This document shows, piece after piece, positions 8,728-17,854 of a stretch of DNA of 64,000 bases. The position numbers were made by a program, and so were the translations under genes. Within the stretch, counting starts at the first letter, position 1. Each line of letters begins with the position of its first letter. Below the pieces are notes generated by a model that saw only the letters and a program-made list of their open reading frames with translations, was not told the origin of the DNA and did not search any database. The stretch comes from Patiriisocius marinistellae. Its GTDB lineage: Bacteria; Bacteroidota; Bacteroidia; Flavobacteriales; Flavobacteriaceae. The stretch spans positions 124,001 through 188,000 of the forward strand of contig NZ_BKCF01000005.1 in assembly GCF_009014635.1 (NCBI RefSeq), read 5' to 3'.

Positions 8728-9597
8728 TTAATTAAAAACAGTATCAATAAATTTAAGAATTTCGGGCTTAACAATGTCAATTCTTTCCCATGCTAAATTA
8801 TGCCCAATTTTTGGTATTAATTTTATGGTGCTATTTGGAAAAATTGAATCTGTATATTTTAGATTGCCAACGGGGACTACGTTGTCATCCGATCCGTGAA
8901 GATGGAGTACTGGAGTTTTAAGATTATTCCAGTCCTTTTCTATTTTTTTTAATTCAAATGAATGCACTTTCTTTTCATCTCCTGCCACTCTGTAACCAGT
9001 AGGAACAATCCAACGTGTCAACCACCAGCGAGTAAATCGAGAAGCCCAAATATCTTTTTCTTGAATGGGATCCATTGCCGCAGATAAAAGTATAACACCC
9101 TTGACATTTTTATTGAGTACTGCTAACCTTGCGGCTAGTGACCCTCCATATGATGTTCCTATGGTAATAATATTGTCTAATTTTAAATCTTTTACAACTG
9201 CATTTATTAATACGGCTTGTTCCTCAATGGATGGCATTGCTTTGCCAAAATTAGAATACCCATAACCTGGTCTATCAATTGCAAATAAATTTGCTGCTTT
9301 TCCAAGTGCCGGATCGCCCATATATTCCTGCCAAGCTGTGAGAGAACTAGGTGAGCCGTGAAAAAAAACTACGTTGATATCTTGGTCAGAAAGCTTTACT
9401 TTTTGAACCCGGATATTAATGTTTAATTCATCTTTTTGATAATAATACATTTCAGAAGAGACCCCTTTTTTCTTAAACTCATCAATAATTTTAATATCTG
9501 GTTTTCTGTATTGTAAAGAAGTACAAGACATAAATAATAGGCAAGAATATATGACTACTCCCCATATAATTGTCTTTCTAAAATATATTTGAGTCAT
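8728..9597 (-). CDS. Alpha/beta hydrolase lipoprotein
   Basis: Alpha/beta-hydrolase fold protein anchored as a lipoprotein. The start chosen at 9597 gives a signal peptide ending in LLFMSC; an upstream in-frame ATG would bury this signal behind 25 extra residues. Seen in order: oxyanion HGSP motif (VVFFHGSPSS), nucleophile elbow GTSYGG (Ser), Asp in LHGSDDNVVP and His in KIGHNLAWE. The substrate is unknown. It is followed by a 187-bp gap to the convergent gap gene. Confidence 0.85.
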   Translation of the reverse strand: MTQIYFRKTIIWGVVIYSCLLFMSCTSLQYRKPDIKIIDEFKKKGVSSEMYYYQKDELNINIRVQKVKLSDQDINVVFFHGSPSSLTAWQEYMGDPALGKAANLFAIDRPGYGYSNFGKAMPSIEEQAVLINAVVKDLKLDNIITIGTSYGGSLAARLAVLNKNVKGVILLSAAMDPIQEKDIWASRFTRWWLTRWIVPTGYRVAGDEKKVHSFELKKIEKDWNNLKTPVLHLHGSDDNVVPVGNLKYTDSIFPNSTIKLIPKIGHNLAWERIDIVKPEILKFIDTVFN

Positions 9598-9752
9598 TTT
9601 TTTATTAAGCTTGATATTTATATTTAGAAATGAATTTATGTATGAATACAAAAAAGTATAAATAATTATCATTTAAAGAAAGTGTCATTATTTGAATGTT
9701 TAATATTTTTTTGTCAAAAATAAATTTTTGTAAGTTCCTTGCTCATTTCTGG

Positions 9753-10367
9753 TTATAAATCAAAAGCAATTCTTATTCCTTCGATAATCATACCAGTTCC
9801 AATTATACCAATAAGTAACCCCATAATTTTTCCAATAACAGAAATTACATTGTTCCCTAATACTTTTACTATTAGATCACTGGCCCGAAATGTTATGAAA
9901 GTTAATAAACACATTAATCCAAAAATTGCTATAACCAGTCCTATCTGCAAATAGCTTACATCTGAAACAGCATTCATGGCAGTTACAATAGTTCCAGGTC
10001 CAGCTATAATAGGAATGGCTAATGGTGATACTGCTATGTTTTCATCGACATCAACTACTTTTAAATGTTTAACATTAGATTTTTTTGACTGAAGCATTTC
10101 AAAACCTATAAAGAAAACTAAAATACCTCCAAAAATTTTAAATGCTGGTATGGTAATGTTGAATAATTCAAAAATGAATTTACCTAAAACTATAAATAAC
10201 GTTACAATTATAAATGCAATAATATTTGCTCTTTTATTAATACTATGCTTGGTTTTAGCAGTAGCCCCTTCGGTTAATGATAGGAAGACTGTCATGTTTG
10301 AAATAGGGTTTGTAATTGCAAAAAAACCTGTAAACACTGTTATTGAAAAGGATAATAAATTCTCCAT
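9753..10367 (-). CDS. MarC family integral membrane protein
   Basis: Six-helix membrane protein of 204 aa. The N-terminal FFAITNPISNMTVFLSLTEG and the mid-protein PLAIPIIAGPGTIVTAM are the two half-repeat signatures of the MarC/UPF0056 family. The family's function is not firmly known; transport of a small solute is assumed. It lies 54 bp downstream of the antiporter gene on the same strand, so it may be co-transcribed with it. Confidence 0.9.
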   Translation of the reverse strand: MENLLSFSITVFTGFFAITNPISNMTVFLSLTEGATAKTKHSINKRANIIAFIIVTLFIVLGKFIFELFNITIPAFKIFGGILVFFIGFEMLQSKKSNVKHLKVVDVDENIAVSPLAIPIIAGPGTIVTAMNAVSDVSYLQIGLVIAIFGLMCLLTFITFRASDLIVKVLGNNVISVIGKIMGLLIGIIGTGMIIEGIRIAFDL

Positions 10368-10421
10368 GTTTTTTATCTATAAATACTTTAATAATGTGAA
10401 TTGATATATTGTTTTAATATT

Positions 10422-12260
10422 TTAAATTTTACTGCTTCCCATCTTAAGATCTTCCATCAATAATTTTTCCTGTTGTGCGATTTCTTCTCGTGCTTTAAAT
10501 ATATATTCTTTTTCGTTTTTTGGTGTTACAGCTAAACGTTGTAAACTAGCTATGTCAAGTTGCGTAAATTTTTGAGCCTGTTCATCAGTTGCGTTTCTAT
10601 CAAAACCCATAAAATGTAATACATCACTCGCCATTTTGACTGAAGTATCAAGCGATTCCCGGTATATATGCTCAATTCCTAAATTATGAAGTTCATAAGC
10701 GTCGTATCGATTTTTAGCACGGACTAATAATTTTACATTAGGATATTTTTCTTTTACTTTCTTTATGATACCCAGTGCGGCTTCTGGGTTGTCGATAGCG
10801 CAAATTAAAAAATCTGCTTCTGAAATACCTGCAGACTCTAAAAGATCCATTCTGGATGCGTCTCCATAGAATACCTCAAATCCCATTTTTCTTAAAAAAT
10901 CTACTCTATTTGAATCTAAATCAAGTACAGTGGTGGGTACACCATGTGCACGAAGAAACCTTCCTACGGTACTGCCAAAATGGCCAAAACCTACTAAAAT
11001 AACTTTATGGTTTTTTTGAATTTCGTCCATAGGTCTTTTTTCAGCTTCTTTAGTGCCTATTCTAGGAAGACACAATCGTTCATTTAATATCCATAATATG
11101 GGTGTAAGCGTCATTGTGAGTGCTGTTACCACAAGCATAATGTCTAATTGTTCGCGCTCAAAAATATTAAGCTGAAATGCAAAAGAAAGTAATACAAATG
11201 CAAATTCGCCTATTTGTGCTAATCCCACCATTAATAATAGACGTTGATCAATCTTAAGTTTAAAGATGACTCCTACGACAAATAATACTATTGCTTTAAT
11301 AAGAATAACTGCGATTACTAAACCACTTATTAATAATGGATTTTCGCCTATTACAACAAAATTAATAGAAGCCCCTACTGCCATAAAAAACAATCCTAAA
11401 AGTAACCCTTTAAAAGGGTCGAGAGTGCTTTCTAATTCATGTTTAAATTCACTTGTAGCTAAAACGACTCCTCCTAGAAAAGCTCCCAAAGCAGGGCTTA
11501 GTCCTACTAATTCCATTAAAAAAGAAATCCCTACCACAATTAATAAAGAAGAAGCTACTAATAATTCTCTTACTCTTGCCTTAGCAACTAATCTTAACAT
11601 AGGAACTATAAGATATCTACCTGTTAATACTATTAACGCTATAGATACAACGATGGCGAGCGCTTGTAAACCTAAAGGTAAACTTTCGAGAAGGTTTGTA
11701 TGAGCATTGTGTGTGTCATCTCCAGCTGAAGTAGTGCCTGAGACATTAGATAGCAAAGGAAGTATTCCTAACATGACAATTACTATAATGTCTTGAAATA
11801 AAAGAATTGAGAAAGAGGACGTTCCATATGTGGTTTCCATTAATCCTTTTTCCTTATTTGTTTGTAGGGTAATTGCCGTAGAAGATAGTGCTACTGCCAT
11901 AGCCACAGTTAATGATAAAGTCCAATCTATCCCTAAGCCATACAACAGTAAAAATGTTAGTGTCATGGTTCCAAAAACTTGAATACTTCCCATACCTAAG
12001 ACTAATTTTCTCATTTGCCAGAAACTCTTTGGTTTTATTTCTAACCCAATAATAAAAAGCATCATCACTACTCCAAATTCAGCAAATTCAAGAATGTCTT
12101 CACCTTCCTGACCCACAAAGCCTAAAATGTAAGGACCAATTAACATTCCAGCTAATAAATACCCAATTACCGAACTTAATCCAAGTCGTTTAACAATAGG
12201 TACACATATTACTGCACCGGCCAAAAAAACGATGGCTTCAAAAAGAATGCTTCCACTCAT
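10422..12260 (-). CDS. KefB/KefC-type cation:proton antiporter with TrkA-N domain
   Basis: CPA2 family K+/H+ antiporter of 612 aa. Residues about 1-390 hold 12-13 membrane segments (motif FAEFGVVMMLFIIGLEIKP and LGAFLGGVVLATSE). Residues about 415-530 are a Rossmann RCK/TrkA-N domain (VILVGFGHFGSTVGRFL), which gates the channel by nucleotide or thiol adducts. In Enterobacteria Kef is gated by glutathione adducts; here a bacillithiol-type reductase is encoded at 34479-35456, so a different thiol may act. The role in electrophile or potassium stress is inferred. It fits the electrophile-reducing genes that follow. Confidence 0.93.
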   Translation of the reverse strand: MSGSILFEAIVFLAGAVICVPIVKRLGLSSVIGYLLAGMLIGPYILGFVGQEGEDILEFAEFGVVMMLFIIGLEIKPKSFWQMRKLVLGMGSIQVFGTMTLTFLLLYGLGIDWTLSLTVAMAVALSSTAITLQTNKEKGLMETTYGTSSFSILLFQDIIVIVMLGILPLLSNVSGTTSAGDDTHNAHTNLLESLPLGLQALAIVVSIALIVLTGRYLIVPMLRLVAKARVRELLVASSLLIVVGISFLMELVGLSPALGAFLGGVVLATSEFKHELESTLDPFKGLLLGLFFMAVGASINFVVIGENPLLISGLVIAVILIKAIVLFVVGVIFKLKIDQRLLLMVGLAQIGEFAFVLLSFAFQLNIFEREQLDIMLVVTALTMTLTPILWILNERLCLPRIGTKEAEKRPMDEIQKNHKVILVGFGHFGSTVGRFLRAHGVPTTVLDLDSNRVDFLRKMGFEVFYGDASRMDLLESAGISEADFLICAIDNPEAALGIIKKVKEKYPNVKLLVRAKNRYDAYELHNLGIEHIYRESLDTSVKMASDVLHFMGFDRNATDEQAQKFTQLDIASLQRLAVTPKNEKEYIFKAREEIAQQEKLLMEDLKMGSSKI

Positions 12261-12302
12261 ATCACTAAATTAGATTTTAAAGTTTTTTTTCTGAAATTTT
12301 AA

Positions 12303-13205
12303 TTAGGAACAAGCTGTACGTTTCAGCAGCATATATTCTCCATTATTTTTAAACTCACGTAAGGATATTCCCGAATAACGTTTAAAAGTTTTAGATAAGT
12401 GACTCACATCAGTAAAACCTAATTCTTCAGCAATTTGAGTTAATGTGAAATCAGAATTTAATAAGCGTATTTCAACTAATTTCAGCTTTGCTTTAATTAT
12501 ATACTCACGTAAGGATATGTTCACTTGTTTTTTAAAAAATTCGCTAACATAGGTTGAAGACATCATAAAAACATTTGCTAAGTTTTCAACTTTTAGTAAT
12601 TCTGTTTTATCAATATTTTCATTAATATATGTCAGCATTTTAGTGATTCTATCATCCGTGTTTTTTTGTTGAATTTCGTAATAACTACTCTTTTTAATGT
12701 TTCTAATTAACAACTCTAAAACGCTTGTCATTAAGCTAGTTATCAGACTAACAGATTCCTTACCATAATTTCTAGATTCTTGTAAAATCATTTCAATCAA
12801 ACTTGTTAAATGATTTCTATCTATATCGTTTTTAATGATATCTCCTGGTAATTGGTTGTAATTAGATAATATATATGATGCCTCTTTAAACCATTCATTT
12901 CTATCAATAGTTACATTATTTATATTTTTAAAAAATGAATCTGTAAATTTGAGAAATACAAATTTTGTAGGTTTCTCAATAGTAAATGAATGGCATTTTA
13001 AAGGTGGGAGCAAATAAACACTTCCGTTTTGATAATTAGATTCATTATAGTTTATACATTGAATGCCTTTGCCACTTTTCACTAAAACCAATTCAAAAAA
13101 ATTGTTTTTGACAGGACGTTGTTTCCACTCCTCTAATTCAATTTCTTGTATTTCAAAAGGTTTATATGATTCAATTATGTTCATTATTACAACATTTTGC
13201 TTCAA
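12303..13205 (-). CDS. AraC-family transcriptional regulator
   Basis: Regulator of about 293-300 aa with an N-terminal cupin-like sensor and a C-terminal pair of helix-turn-helix motifs (VENLANVFMMSSTYVSEFFKK and LTQIAEELGFTDVSHLSKTF). An ATG at 13184 gives a 293-aa protein and is as plausible as 13205. It is divergent from the nitroreductase gene, and the intergenic region holds a 21-bp-spaced direct repeat. It is a close paralogue of the AraC regulator at 15982-16845, with the same layout and a very similar HTH. The likely target is the redox operon to its right. Confidence 0.92.
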   Translation of the reverse strand: MKQNVVIMNIIESYKPFEIQEIELEEWKQRPVKNNFFELVLVKSGKGIQCINYNESNYQNGSVYLLPPLKCHSFTIEKPTKFVFLKFTDSFFKNINNVTIDRNEWFKEASYILSNYNQLPGDIIKNDIDRNHLTSLIEMILQESRNYGKESVSLITSLMTSVLELLIRNIKKSSYYEIQQKNTDDRITKMLTYINENIDKTELLKVENLANVFMMSSTYVSEFFKKQVNISLREYIIKAKLKLVEIRLLNSDFTLTQIAEELGFTDVSHLSKTFKRYSGISLREFKNNGEYMLLKRTACS

Positions 13206-13257
13206 AATTAGGTAAAATAACTATATAATTTAGAATTACTTGAGAGTAAACCTTTAT

Positions 13258-13285
13258 TTGTACAATCATTCCCTTTGCTTGTACA
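13258..13285. promoter_or_regulatory. Direct repeat TTGTACA, candidate AraC operator
   Basis: TTGTACA occurs at 13258-13264 and again at 13279-13285, exactly 21 bp apart, i.e. two helix turns on one face. AraC proteins bind such direct repeats. The site lies between the divergent AraC and nitroreductase genes, 68 bp before the latter. Which AraC paralogue binds is not known. Confidence 0.5.
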
Positions 13286-13353
13286 TTAATGAGTTTCTTT
13301 ATGTATTTATCTTTGTCCCACTAATTAGAATCAACCTTATTAAATATACTTAA

Positions 13354-14013
13354 ATGAATTTAAAAGAAATTTTAAACTGGAGATACACAACTAAAGAATA
13401 TGATGCAACCAAAAAAATATCTGATGCAGATATGGCTGAAATTAAAAACTTGTTAAGAATGAGTCCTTCAAGCGTAAACCTACAACCTTGGCACTTTATA
13501 GTTGCTGAAACTACCGAAGGTAAAGCACGTGTCGCAAAAGGAACACAAGGCTTTTTCAGTTTTAACGAACCTAAAGTAACTAATGCTTCAGCTGTAGTTT
13601 TATTTTGTTCAAAAATTGATGCAGATGAAGATTACTATAATCACATAGCAAACACAGAGGATGCAGACGGAAGATTTCCAAATGAAGATATAAAGAACGG
13701 ATTCTTAGGTGCTGTTAAAGCATTTGCAGGAATTCATAAATACGATTTAAAAGATTTACAACATTGGATGGAGAAGCAAGTATACCTTAACATTGGTAGC
13801 TTTTTATTAGGTGTTGCTAGTTTAGGAATTGATGCTACACCAATGGAAGGTATCGATGTAAAAGCTTTAGACGAAGAATTCGGGTTAAGAGAAAAAGGAT
13901 ACACATCTTTAGTCGCTGTATCTTTAGGATATCATGCTGAGTCTGATTTCAATTCCACAGAAAAAACACCAAAATCAAGATTACCAGAAAGCGAAACTTT
14001 CACAATAATATAA
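13354..14013 (+). CDS. NfsB-like NAD(P)H-dependent nitroreductase
   Basis: FMN-dependent nitroreductase of 219 aa. The FMN phosphate-binding N-terminus LNWRYTTKEYDATKKI, the SPSSVNLQPWHFIVAE segment and the C-terminal GYHAESDFNSTEKTPKSRLP match the oxygen-insensitive NfsB/NfnB group. It reduces nitro-aromatics and quinones by two electrons. First gene of a tight run (18 bp to the next gene, which overlaps the third). The AraC regulator lies divergently upstream. Confidence 0.92.
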   Translation: MNLKEILNWRYTTKEYDATKKISDADMAEIKNLLRMSPSSVNLQPWHFIVAETTEGKARVAKGTQGFFSFNEPKVTNASAVVLFCSKIDADEDYYNHIANTEDADGRFPNEDIKNGFLGAVKAFAGIHKYDLKDLQHWMEKQVYLNIGSFLLGVASLGIDATPMEGIDVKALDEEFGLREKGYTSLVAVSLGYHAESDFNSTEKTPKSRLPESETFTII

Positions 14014-14031
14014 TTTCAAATTTTTTGTCAG

Positions 14032-15045
14032 ATGAAAGCAATAGGATACAAAGAGAATTTACCGATCGACAATGTAAATTCTTTACAAGAAATAGAATTA
14101 GAAACACCAAAAGCAACGGGAAGAGATATTCTTGTTGAAATTAAAGCCATTTCTGTAAATCCAGCAGATTACAAAGTGCGTGCAGGAATGCCTGTAGAAG
14201 GAGACGATTGGAAAGTAATTGGTTGGGATGCAACTGGTATTGTAAAGGAAGTTGGAGAAGATGTTACTTTGTTTAAGGTTGGAGATGAAGTTTGGTATGC
14301 AGGAGATTTTACACGTCAAGGAAGTTATGCAGAATATCAAGTTGTAGACGAACGTATTGTTGGTAAAAAACCTTCAAGCTTATCTTATGCTGAAGCTGCT
14401 GCTTTACCATTAACGACACTTACAGCATACGAAATGTTGTTTGATAGATTACAAGTTTCTAAAGACAATGCCAACAAATCTATTTTAGTTATTGGTGCTG
14501 CTGGGGGTGTTGGTTCTATATTGGTTCAACTAGCTAAAAAGCTGACAAAATTAAACATTATTGGTACTGCTTCTCGCGAAGAAACGACGTCTTGGTTAAA
14601 AGAATTAGGCGCAGATACAGTGATCAATCACAGAAATAAATTAAGCGAAGAGTTTAAAAAATACAACCTTCCTGCACCAGAATATGTAGTGAGTTTAAAT
14701 GCCACAGAACATCATGTAGATGAAATTGTAAAACTGATTAAACCACAAGGTAAATTCGGATTTATTGACGATCCAAAATCGTTAAACGTGATGCCTTTTA
14801 AAGGGAAAGCCGTTTCTACGCATATCGAGTTAATGTTCACACGTGCAATGTTTCAAACGGAAGACATGATTGAACAACACAATATTTTAAACAAAGCTTC
14901 CCAATTAATTGATAACGGTACGATTAAAACAACCTTAGGCGAAAACTTCGGAACTATAAATGCCGAAAACCTTAGAAAAGCCCACGCTTTCTTAGAAACA
15001 GGAAAAGCTAAAGGTAAAATTGTTTTAGAAGGATTTTCAAAATGA
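14032..15045 (+). CDS. Zinc-independent quinone-type MDR alcohol dehydrogenase
   Basis: Medium-chain dehydrogenase/reductase of 337 aa. Cofactor motif IGAAGGVGSILVQLAKKL (near residue 158), substrate domain with NPADYKVRAG and GDEVWYAG. It lacks the structural zinc cysteines, as in the zinc-type alcohol dehydrogenase-like / quinone reductase (QOR) group. Expected reaction: NADPH-dependent reduction of quinones or alpha,beta-unsaturated carbonyls. It lies 18 bp after the nitroreductase, and its stop overlaps the start of the next gene (ATGA), so translation is coupled. Confidence 0.9.
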   Translation: MKAIGYKENLPIDNVNSLQEIELETPKATGRDILVEIKAISVNPADYKVRAGMPVEGDDWKVIGWDATGIVKEVGEDVTLFKVGDEVWYAGDFTRQGSYAEYQVVDERIVGKKPSSLSYAEAAALPLTTLTAYEMLFDRLQVSKDNANKSILVIGAAGGVGSILVQLAKKLTKLNIIGTASREETTSWLKELGADTVINHRNKLSEEFKKYNLPAPEYVVSLNATEHHVDEIVKLIKPQGKFGFIDDPKSLNVMPFKGKAVSTHIELMFTRAMFQTEDMIEQHNILNKASQLIDNGTIKTTLGENFGTINAENLRKAHAFLETGKAKGKIVLEGFSK

Positions 15046-15884
15046 AAAACATGAAAAAAAATATCTTAATCGCATTAGCACTAGTCACTGGTGTTTTTGT
15101 AAACGCACAGACACCAACAACAGACAGTATTAAATCTGTAAATGAAGTCGTAACTGCAGACAACGTGGAATCGGGTTGGTTAAATCCGTTACGAGGTGAT
15201 AAAAGTCCTGCAGCAGGAAAACTTTGGGGAGACCGAACAAAAAACGAACCAGCAGGGTTCTTAGTAAAATTCAAAAAGGGTTTTTCTTCACCACCACACA
15301 TTCATAATATTACCTATCGTGGAGTAGTAATTCAAGGTTTATTACATAATGATGACGAACAAGCCGAAAAACAATGGTTGCCAGCAGGTTCTTATTGGCA
15401 GCAACCAGCAGGAGAAGCGCATATTACAGCTGCTGCTGATAACGAAAACATGGCTTTTTTAGATATTCAAGAAGGTCCATATTTAGTAAAACCAACATCG
15501 GAAGCTTTTGATAATGGCGAGCGTCCAATTAACGTAGATAAAACCAATTTGGTATGGTTAAATTCTAAAGATATCGAGTGGGTTTCAGCAAAGAGCAATG
15601 TTGAAACTGCCTTTTTATGGGGAAGTCACGAAGAAAATCAATTACGTGCAACGCTTTTAAAATTACCAGCTGGTTTTAAAGGAAAAATTAAAAATTTGAG
15701 TCCGAATTTTAGAGCAGTAGTTATTTCTGGAGGAATTTTACACCAGTTTTCTAAAAAAGAAACTAAAAAGAAATTAAACGCACCATCGTATTTTGGAGCA
15801 AAAGAAAATGCAACGTCAATTATTTCAGCAGAAAAAGAAACGGTTCTTTATATTAGAAGTAACGGAGAGTTTGAAGTAAAATAA
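15042..15884 (+). CDS. DUF4437-type secreted cupin protein
   Basis: Protein of 280 aa with a signal peptide (IALALVTGVFVNA, cleavage before QTPTTDS). The body has two cupin-like halves: residues about 60-140 with SSPPHIHNITYRGVVIQG and a His in GEAHITAAAD, and a second half around GFKGKIKNLSPNFRAVVISGG. This matches the DUF4437 family, whose biochemical role is unknown to me. A sequential start is possible at 15051. It is co-transcribed with the two reductases, and a terminator follows. Being exported, it probably does not bind the same substrates as the cytoplasmic enzymes. Confidence 0.8.
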   Translation: MKNMKKNILIALALVTGVFVNAQTPTTDSIKSVNEVVTADNVESGWLNPLRGDKSPAAGKLWGDRTKNEPAGFLVKFKKGFSSPPHIHNITYRGVVIQGLLHNDDEQAEKQWLPAGSYWQQPAGEAHITAAADNENMAFLDIQEGPYLVKPTSEAFDNGERPINVDKTNLVWLNSKDIEWVSAKSNVETAFLWGSHEENQLRATLLKLPAGFKGKIKNLSPNFRAVVISGGILHQFSKKETKKKLNAPSYFGAKENATSIISAEKETVLYIRSNGEFEVK

Positions 15885-15920
15885 TATAATTGATATTTAT
15901 TTATTGATTAATAGCAAGTA

Positions 15921-15945
15921 GAAGCCACAGTTTTGTGGCTTTTCC
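15921..15945 (+). terminator. Rho-independent terminator of the redox operon
   Basis: Hairpin AAGCCACA / TGTGGCTT with a 4-nt loop, followed by TTCCTATTT, 37 bp after the cupin gene stop. It separates this operon from the AraC gene at 15982. Confidence 0.75.
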
Positions 15946-15981
15946 TATTTCAATATTCAGTATATTTAAAAAAAGATTGTC

Positions 15982-16845
15982 ATGCCTAGAACTATCATCG
16001 AAAACATCGTTATTGCGCAATACAAAAACCAAACGTTTTTTGAGTTTTGTAAATACACAACCATTCGATTTTTTGAAATCGTCTATTTTGAAGAAGGCTC
16101 AGGAACCATAAAAATCAATGGTAAAATGGTAAAATACACACCAAATAGCATTTTTGTATTTATTCCAGATGATATTTATATCTTAAATCCGGAAACAGAA
16201 ACTTCTACGGTAGCAGTTAAGTTTTTAAAGAGTTTTTTTAGAAATACAAGTTCGCAAAATGTAAATCTTCCGGTAAACGATTGGTTTCGTAAAATAGAAG
16301 AAATCTTAAATAGTGAAAGTCATGAGCTTCGTGAAATGCAGTTTGAAACCGAAGCAGATCGTTCGCATTTAGTCGCTTTAGTAAATATGGTGGCAACCGA
16401 ATATCTGAATAAGCAATCCTTCGATATCTTCATCATTCAAAATTCATTGTCCGTAATTTTACATCTTATTGCGCGAAATATTCAATTTATAAATACTTCC
16501 GATTCTGTAAAAGAAGTGAAATCGTCTAAAATTCAGCAAATCATCAATTATATCCATTCCAATATTTATAATTCGGAATTGCTATCGACTAAAAGTCTAG
16601 CAGAAGAATTTCATATGGCAGATAATTACATCAGTGAATATTTCAAAAAACATACGGATGTTTCCTTAAAAAAGTACGTCATCAACTACAAATTAAAACT
16701 TGTAGAAACCCGTTTAAAATATACCGATTTACAATATTCTGAAATTGCAGCAGAACTCGGTTTTACAGATTCAAGTCATTTAAACAAAACATTTCAAAGT
16801 TATAAAGGCACGAGTTTAAGTGCTTTTAGAGCAAGTTTGGCTTAA
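15982..16845 (+). CDS. AraC-family transcriptional regulator (paralogue of 12303-13205)
   Basis: Regulator of 287 aa with the same organisation as the AraC protein at 12303: cupin-type N-terminus (ends with VVYFEEG-like motif and KFLKSFFRNTS), linker, and C-terminal HTH pair (KSLAEEFHMADNYISEYFKK and YSEIAAELGFTDSSHLNKTF). It lies after the redox operon terminator and before the enoyl-CoA hydratase gene. A 22-bp-spaced direct repeat immediately downstream may be its operator for that gene. Confidence 0.92.
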   Translation: MPRTIIENIVIAQYKNQTFFEFCKYTTIRFFEIVYFEEGSGTIKINGKMVKYTPNSIFVFIPDDIYILNPETETSTVAVKFLKSFFRNTSSQNVNLPVNDWFRKIEEILNSESHELREMQFETEADRSHLVALVNMVATEYLNKQSFDIFIIQNSLSVILHLIARNIQFINTSDSVKEVKSSKIQQIINYIHSNIYNSELLSTKSLAEEFHMADNYISEYFKKHTDVSLKKYVINYKLKLVETRLKYTDLQYSEIAAELGFTDSSHLNKTFQSYKGTSLSAFRASLA

Positions 16846-16879
16846 TTTTTTAATAAAACCTTTTTTTTTACTAATACCA

Positions 16880-16924
16880 CTTTGATTTCTACCAAATAAA
16901 ACCTTGGTGTCTATTTTAAATTTG
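16880..16924 (+). promoter_or_regulatory. Promoter with direct repeat before the enoyl-CoA hydratase gene
   Basis: CTTTGATTTCTA (16880-16891) and CCTTGGTGTCTA (16902-16913) match at 9 of 12 positions with 22-bp spacing, and a perfect Bacteroidota -7 element TAAATTTG (16917-16924) follows 3 bp later. This resembles an activator-dependent AraC promoter. A related 14-mer recurs at 18926-18939. Confidence 0.5.
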
Positions 16925-16967
16925 CAGTGTAATTAATACACACATAAACAATTTAAAATACGAGACC

Positions 16968-17813
16968 ATGAACTACAAGAACTTTCAAACATTTACAGCA
17001 AAGCAAGACGGAGGAATTTTAACCGTAGACATCAACTTCGGACCAGTAAACGTACAGGGACAAGAAATGTTGGCAGATTTAAGCAGTCTTTGCTTACGAT
17101 TAGAACGCGATAGAAGTGTAAAAGTAGTAGTTTTTGAATCGTCTAATCCAGGATATTGGGTATGTCATTATGATACCGATTTATTAAAAGATTTATCTAC
17201 AGAAGCAGTACCAAGAAACGAAATACAGTTATTAGACTTACAAGCTATATTAGAAAGATTAAGTAATGTACCACAAGCAACTATAGCAAAAATTGAAGGA
17301 TTTGCACGTGGTGGCGGACACGAAATGGCATTAGCATTAGATATGCGTTTTGCAGCTAGAGGAAAAGCCAAGTTTATGCAAATGGAAGTTGGTATGGGAA
17401 TTTTGCCTTGTGGTGGTGGCGCATCTCGTATGGCTAGACAAGCAGATTTAGGAAAAGCATTAGAAATAATATTAGGTGCTAAAGATTGGGATGCTGATGA
17501 AGCTGAAAAATTCGGAACTATAAACAAAGCTTTAGACGCAGATGAAATTGGTGCTTATGTAGATGCTTTAGCACAACGTATTTCTCAATTTCCAGCAGAA
17601 TCTATTGCAGCTTCAAAACGTGCAGTGTATGCATCGGTAGATTTACCAATTAAAGAAGCTTTAAAAGAAGAAGCGTATCAATTATTTCAAGCGACAAGTA
17701 AAACACCAGCAGTAAAACGTTTCCAATATGCAGATGATAATGGTGCCCAATTTGACCATAACAACCAAAAGAATTGGGAGCAAATGGTTATGGATATTCA
17801 AGCAGTTAATTAA
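16968..17813 (+). CDS. Enoyl-CoA hydratase/isomerase family protein
   Basis: Crotonase-fold protein of 281 aa. The oxyanion-hole and CoA segments are present (KIEGFARGGGHEMALALDMRFAARGKAKFMQMEVGMGILPCGGGASRM). One of the usual catalytic Glu positions appears as MEVGMGILP; the other is not evident, so the chemistry may differ from classic hydration. It is followed 41 bp later by a second quinone-type reductase, suggesting a two-gene operon. The natural substrate is unknown. Confidence 0.85.
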   Translation: MNYKNFQTFTAKQDGGILTVDINFGPVNVQGQEMLADLSSLCLRLERDRSVKVVVFESSNPGYWVCHYDTDLLKDLSTEAVPRNEIQLLDLQAILERLSNVPQATIAKIEGFARGGGHEMALALDMRFAARGKAKFMQMEVGMGILPCGGGASRMARQADLGKALEIILGAKDWDADEAEKFGTINKALDADEIGAYVDALAQRISQFPAESIAASKRAVYASVDLPIKEALKEEAYQLFQATSKTPAVKRFQYADDNGAQFDHNNQKNWEQMVMDIQAVN

Positions 17814-17854
17814 TAAAAACAATACTAATTATAATAAATAAAAGAGGATAGAAT

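Noticed and set aside
11266-11703. 145-codon open frame on the + strand inside the Kef antiporter gene
   Set aside because: Thr/Asn/Pro/Lys-rich shadow of the antiporter's membrane segments read in reverse; no independent support.
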